From contig JAYMTJ010000022.1 of NCBI GenBank assembly GCA_036897525.1, positions 1 through 64,000 of the forward strand: a stretch of DNA of 64,000 nt. The letters are read 5' to 3'. Shown here one piece after another: positions 59,438 to 64,000 of the stretch. The DNA comes from Pelargonium x hortorum. Lineage: Eukaryota > Streptophyta > Magnoliopsida > Geraniales > Geraniaceae. The position numbers and the translations under genes were made by a program. The notes beneath the pieces are model-generated. The model was not told the DNA's origin and made no database searches. It worked only from the letters and a program-made list of their open reading frames with translations. Position 1 is the stretch's first letter, and the number at the start of each line of letters is the position of its first letter.

Positions 59438-62139
59438 TAAAACAAAACTACTCCCTTACTATAACTAGAGTATTCAAGACGAGCTAAATTGACTTGTATT
59501 TAAGCAATTTCTAAGAGGATCGAACTGGTCTTATCCCAACTAGAACTCCTTCTTTTAGAGCTGCTGCAACTTAAACCTCAGGAATGCAATTAGATCTTAG
59601 ACACCCTTTCCGTAAAGACTTCCAAGAAAGGCCCTTGTATAGACTACAAACAATGTCAAGGTTCTTATCTAGAACAAACACCTTAAAACCCTTCATGTTG
59701 AATTACCCCTCATCTTACTCATTTGGTTTATCCTATATTCATACTTCCTTTGGATTATTCAAGTAACATCTTTAAGTAAAACTAGTAGGACATAGCCAAT
59801 TACCATGTCCCTTCTGAAATGTTCTAATAAAAGGCTCCAGAGACTGAGAATCCTACGAATAATTCAAGATGTTCCGTAATAAGGTAATTCATTTTAATGA
59901 TTGGATTATACCAAATCTCATACCTACTAAGTCTTTAGGCTTGCCTACAAAAAGGGTGAGAAACGAGTATATAAGATTATCTCGAGTTTCGTTAATTATT
60001 ATAAGTTCCTAGATATATTGTTTGCTATATAAGGGCAATTGTCTTCCTGTTTTTTAGAGAGCTTAAACCTTGATAAAGAAATAAAACCCTTTTGACTACG
60101 AGTCATAGACTAAATATAACTAGTTTTTTTTTGTCTAACTGAGAACTATCAATCACATGGATTCCCTTATTAAATATTTATTTGAATTTACGATAAGGGT
60201 ACAGTTGTGGACAGTCCTCGTTAAAAATCATACTGGGGTTAGTGCTTTCTTTCATCTATTTTTGGGGTATGGAATTAGAAAATAAAGTCAATTTGGAATG
60301 GCTTTTTTTTTAGAATATCAAAAAAGGTCAGATTTCAAAGCTTCAAGAAAAAGAGGTCATGCAGATAAATTTTTTACCAGGCAGGCACCCGCTGTAACTA
60401 AAGCGCCAGGTTCAAGGTCAACGAAAGGTCTTTCCCAGTCATATATCGATACGGAGGCGTTGCCCCCATCTTTTTTGTATGAGTTATAAATTGAAAGTTT
60501 ATACATAATTTTTAATAGAGAATCCCGCATGACTACTATTCTACCTAAGTAAATGACACTTTACATACAATTTGGAAAAAGTAAGTCCAGTAACTGAACA
60601 AATGCCGGGAAATCTCCCTTTTTTCTATCTGAACTTAGATTCTAGAACTTCTGATACTGGTTAAATCTATCTCATTTATAAAAAAATAGAATTCCTCTTT
60701 TGACAAAGGAACCTTCGCAGCTCCTTTAAGCATTGAATAGAAATGCCTTACACGAACCGCGCTCCATCCAATTTGAAACCTACCAAACATGCCTTATATT
60801 CAAGGAATCGTGCTCTTAAATTTTTAGAATACTTAAAACTTTTATTTACTCTATATATTTATAAGACTTCCTTTTCCTGATTCTGCTTGCTTTTCCTAAA
60901 GGGCTTTTTTTGCTTATTTTAGAGAAATTAAAAGGTATCCAGTTTACTAGAATTTATACTAAAAGAAGAAAACCGCTACTACTCTTAAGGGATACAGCTT
61001 ATCCATTATATACTAGTCGATCAGTCTTGTTCCTACAATTACACCAGAAATTATATAAATACGAAGCAAGGATATAAGACTTCGTATCTTAAAAGAGAAA
61101 TATGGGAAGATGGAATTTTAGGTAATAATTTCAATTATATAGGAATTTAAGTTAAGACCTTCAAACTCAGTATTTTCTTTCTTATAAAGAGTTAATAAAT
61201 GAATTCGCAGTGGGGTTTCCTCTAAAAAACTTTTCTAGAGCTTTCTTTGTCATTTTACCCACGATAGGGTTACCAAACTTAGCTAAGTAGCGTACCCTTC
61301 AGCTCGAATTAAAGAATAAGGGGGACTTCTAGTAATAATACTTAAAAATAAGAAAGACCGCATACCCGTAAGGGAGTATTTCCGACCTTTTTTGTAATAG
61401 ACTTTCACTGTACCATACTTCGTGGAATGTTTAGTATTAAGATCCCGTATTTCTGTTCCTAGATCGAAGCATTAGCCAGGACATATAGATCAAGGGCATC
61501 TCCTTTTTACTAATTTACTAAGCTGAAAAGTTAAGCAGGATCCTGTAAGAAACCATTAATGAATATGTGTTCCGGGAATGGTTCTAACCCAAATATAAGG
61601 AGAACTGGGACTCCCACGGGATATAAATAACAGGTAAATCCGCGAGTTAAAACCGAAAGTAGATAGACTGTCTTAAGAAACTTTGTACTATTTGAAGCTC
61701 AGGTATATCTTAAAATCTTTTCTGGGGACACTGCCTAAGCTCGCCCCTAATGAGCAAGTAAAGTAAATAAATATGTAATAATATAAGGGAGTAAGTAGTC
61801 TTTTTCCTAAGGGATGCCGATAGTTAAACCTTTGACCTAAGAACTGCTTTGTTTAACCACAAAATTGATCTAAAATAAAACTGAGTTCAGGGTTCTTTAT
61901 GAATAATGGGGTATAGGCGCTTTTTTCGCTTATAAAAATCCAACTAAACTAAAACCTTTAATTAAATATTTTACCCCTTTTATTATAGGGGAGTTTGACT
62001 TTTAGAAGGAATGCCTTAAGAGAAGGGGGCGCAAACTTGATATACTTCTCATCTCACTTGATAAATTTTGAGTCTTTAATAAATCTTAAATTCTATATAC
62101 TTTAAGAAAATTGAAATTATTAGGTTCTGGAGTCCGTTT
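59438..62139. other. non-coding spacer
   Basis: A/T-rich spacer. The frame 60298-60489 has no motif. A weak tRNA-like stretch on the minus strand near 61811-61870 (GTGGTTAAAC and CAAAGGTTTAAC) is too degraded to call. Confidence 0.5.
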
Positions 62140-64000
62140 TATAAAAACAAAAAAACCCAAGAAGTAAAAGAAGCCTTTAACCGTCTATTGAACACAAGCT
62201 GGAATACAATTCCCAGAAATAAATATAGAGTCTTTCCTTTCATACCAAAAATGAATAATGAGAGCTTTCTTAAAAGATAAACCTACTCTCTGCAAGACCT
62301 GCATAACCCCTTCCTAGATCGGAATGTTTCCTTATAAAATATTCACTACCCAGAATCCGCTATCCTAAAATCCATTAGCTGCAATGTCTGCCAGGTTTCA
62401 ACAACTGAACAAAGTAAAGCAATTAATTGAGTTCCTAAACTATCTACTTGGATAAATACATGAGTTCACAAAGTCCCATAACTTGCACCTACATAAAAGC
62501 TTTAACAAAGGCTCTTACTTATTTAGAATTCCCGAACCCCTGTCAGTCAAACTTGTAATTACAACTTGCTCCTAAAGAATTCTTTACTAAACTAATAGCA
62601 GAGAATTTCTCCCTTAATAAACTTTTATTTAATCGGAATACTAAGACACAAGGCATAACACTTTTAGTAAGATAAAACCGAACTAAGAGATCTCTATTCT
62701 ATATCTAATAAACTATATATCGGTCAAGAACCCGTTTATATATATAGTAGCTAAAACTAGGGTAAAGACTCTATCTATGTCATATTAAACGGAAACCTAT
62801 TGAATTCTATTGTCTCACTCAAAGTGCAGAGGTAAGCCCTTTAATGAATAGACTTCTGTTTACTAAACTAAGCGGAATTCCTATACATATTTTTTCTTTC
62901 ACTACAACTCCTAGTTTAAAGAACTCTAGCCTAAAAACTCTTCTTCCCGATTCTCCTATGTCCTAAACTAGCTTAGAAAGAACACGAAAGCCAACTCTCT
63001 AGTGTCCACTAAATAGAAAGTGTACTGTCTACCTAGGACTTCTCAAAGAATCTATTATGTTATTCAACTGTCAAACTAACAAGAAAATTCTATAATAAGT
63101 CCTTCTATAAAGATCGGCTTACAAGGACATTAGCTTTACAAAGAACTAGAATCAGTGCAATACCTTCCTTCTTTAATAGTACTAATAGCAAGAGCAACAA
63201 TTATGTCTTTCTTTACCTTAGACTGCTAACAACAGATGAATGAAAACAAAGAAAGAGATTTTCTTCTGTTATGTTCCTTCTTATCTTCCGTCTTAGTTAA
63301 CCTTCTCTTGCACAGACAGCTTGCATTCAACAGTCCACCTTTAGCAGTAATCCCAAACAAGGAATCTGGTTTATGTTATCCAGTGGCTCGCTTTACCAAG
63401 ACTGAGCTACACTAACTTTAGCAGGCTTTACCTCATGACAAGAAGAGTTAGCTACATACACCGTCAAGATAGAGCTGCCAACCTGGAAAGTGAGATTCAT
63501 CTATAAGTTCATAAGCTGTATCATAGCCCAGGAATTAGAAGAATAGGAATACGAGAAAATTGACAAGATAGAACTGTCAAAGTTAAGAACCCCCAAGAGC
63601 AACAATTCAAAATGAATCTTTCCTATTGCTAAACTATCTATTCTAGAACATCCTAGCTAGGAATCTCTGGTCTAAGGTAAGGAAAAGCTACAATTAGTGG
63701 ATACCAAAGCTACAAGTGCTACTACAAGGAAAAACCAAAGAATAGTTGAGATGAACTCTTTCCTAAAACAAAGTTTCTATAACTAACTCAAAGGAATCAG
63801 GAAGACTAATACAAATTGGATTATCGGATTATCTGGTTTACCAACTAAACATTACTCAAATAGAACTCAATTAGGAATGTACTCTAATGAATTAGCTCAA
63901 GAACAACTGTCAAAAGATCTACAATTCCTAGAGTTTATAGTTACTTATTTATCAGGTACCTCTAAGATATAGAATTAGGAGCTCATAGAACATTTCCCTC
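62140..64000. other. large strand-asymmetric island reaching the window end
   Basis: The plus strand is G-poor and lacks the long homopolymers of the spacer. GTCAAGATAGAGCTGCCAA (63463) and GACAAGATAGAACTGTCAA (63562) are near-repeats 99 bases apart. AGCTACACT occurs at 63405-63413. No open frame over 60 codons is present. This resembles decayed repetitive DNA, and it probably continues beyond the window. Confidence 0.35.

Noticed and set aside
1-64000. rRNA genes, trans-spliced nad exons, plastid-derived genes and CRISPR arrays
   Set aside because: No conserved rRNA core words, exon-like frames, plastid gene sequence or regularly spaced direct repeats were seen by eye. Short exons could have been missed.

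Overview
This window looks like plant mitochondrial DNA. The one certain gene is nad6 (complex I subunit 6), intact on the minus strand at 23609-24205. Its product matches land-plant, especially seed-plant, Nad6 closely across the membrane core. About 23.6 kb on one side and 39.8 kb on the other hold no further gene I can recognise. One gene per 64 kb suggests a very large, expanded mitochondrial genome of the multi-megabase kind known in some conifers and in Silene. The base composition, judged by eye at roughly one third G+C, is lower than the roughly 45% usual for seed-plant mitochondria. I cannot name the species. A recent nuclear copy of mitochondrial DNA is possible but less likely, because nad6 is intact and tRNA relics recur throughout.

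Besides nad6 the most informative signals are about a dozen and a half degenerate tRNA-like relics. The clearest resemble trnK (27868-27936, 31084-31157 and weakly 57908-57968), trnS-GCU (28952-29023), trnQ (59363-59437) and trnN (34299-34352). A related pair shares a 20-base identity and lies in opposite orientation upstream of nad6 (24303-24358 minus, 26563-26615 plus). Nearly all keep a good T-arm but have broken acceptor or anticodon stems, so they are read as decayed tRNA genes or t-elements, not working tRNAs. The copy just upstream of nad6 could set the 5' end of its transcript.

The remaining sequence is A/T-rich spacer of two textures. Most is ordinary spacer full of A and T runs and small G+C palindromes of the form AAGGG-(centre)-CCCTT. 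Interrupting it are islands with strong strand asymmetry and denser short open frames: about 2930-3420, 31596-31715, 35030-35640, 42190-42410, 45290-46080, 47000-48350, 54601-54885 and 62140-64000. Several share the word AGTGTAGCT or its complement and contain near-repeats about 100 bases apart. They look like old, decayed copies of something repeated, of unknown origin.

Other open frames are short and mostly start at TTG or GTG. Only one, 17740-18231 (130 codons from its first ATG), is long enough to deserve a hypothetical entry. No rRNA, group II intron core, CRISPR array or complete mobile element was found by eye.
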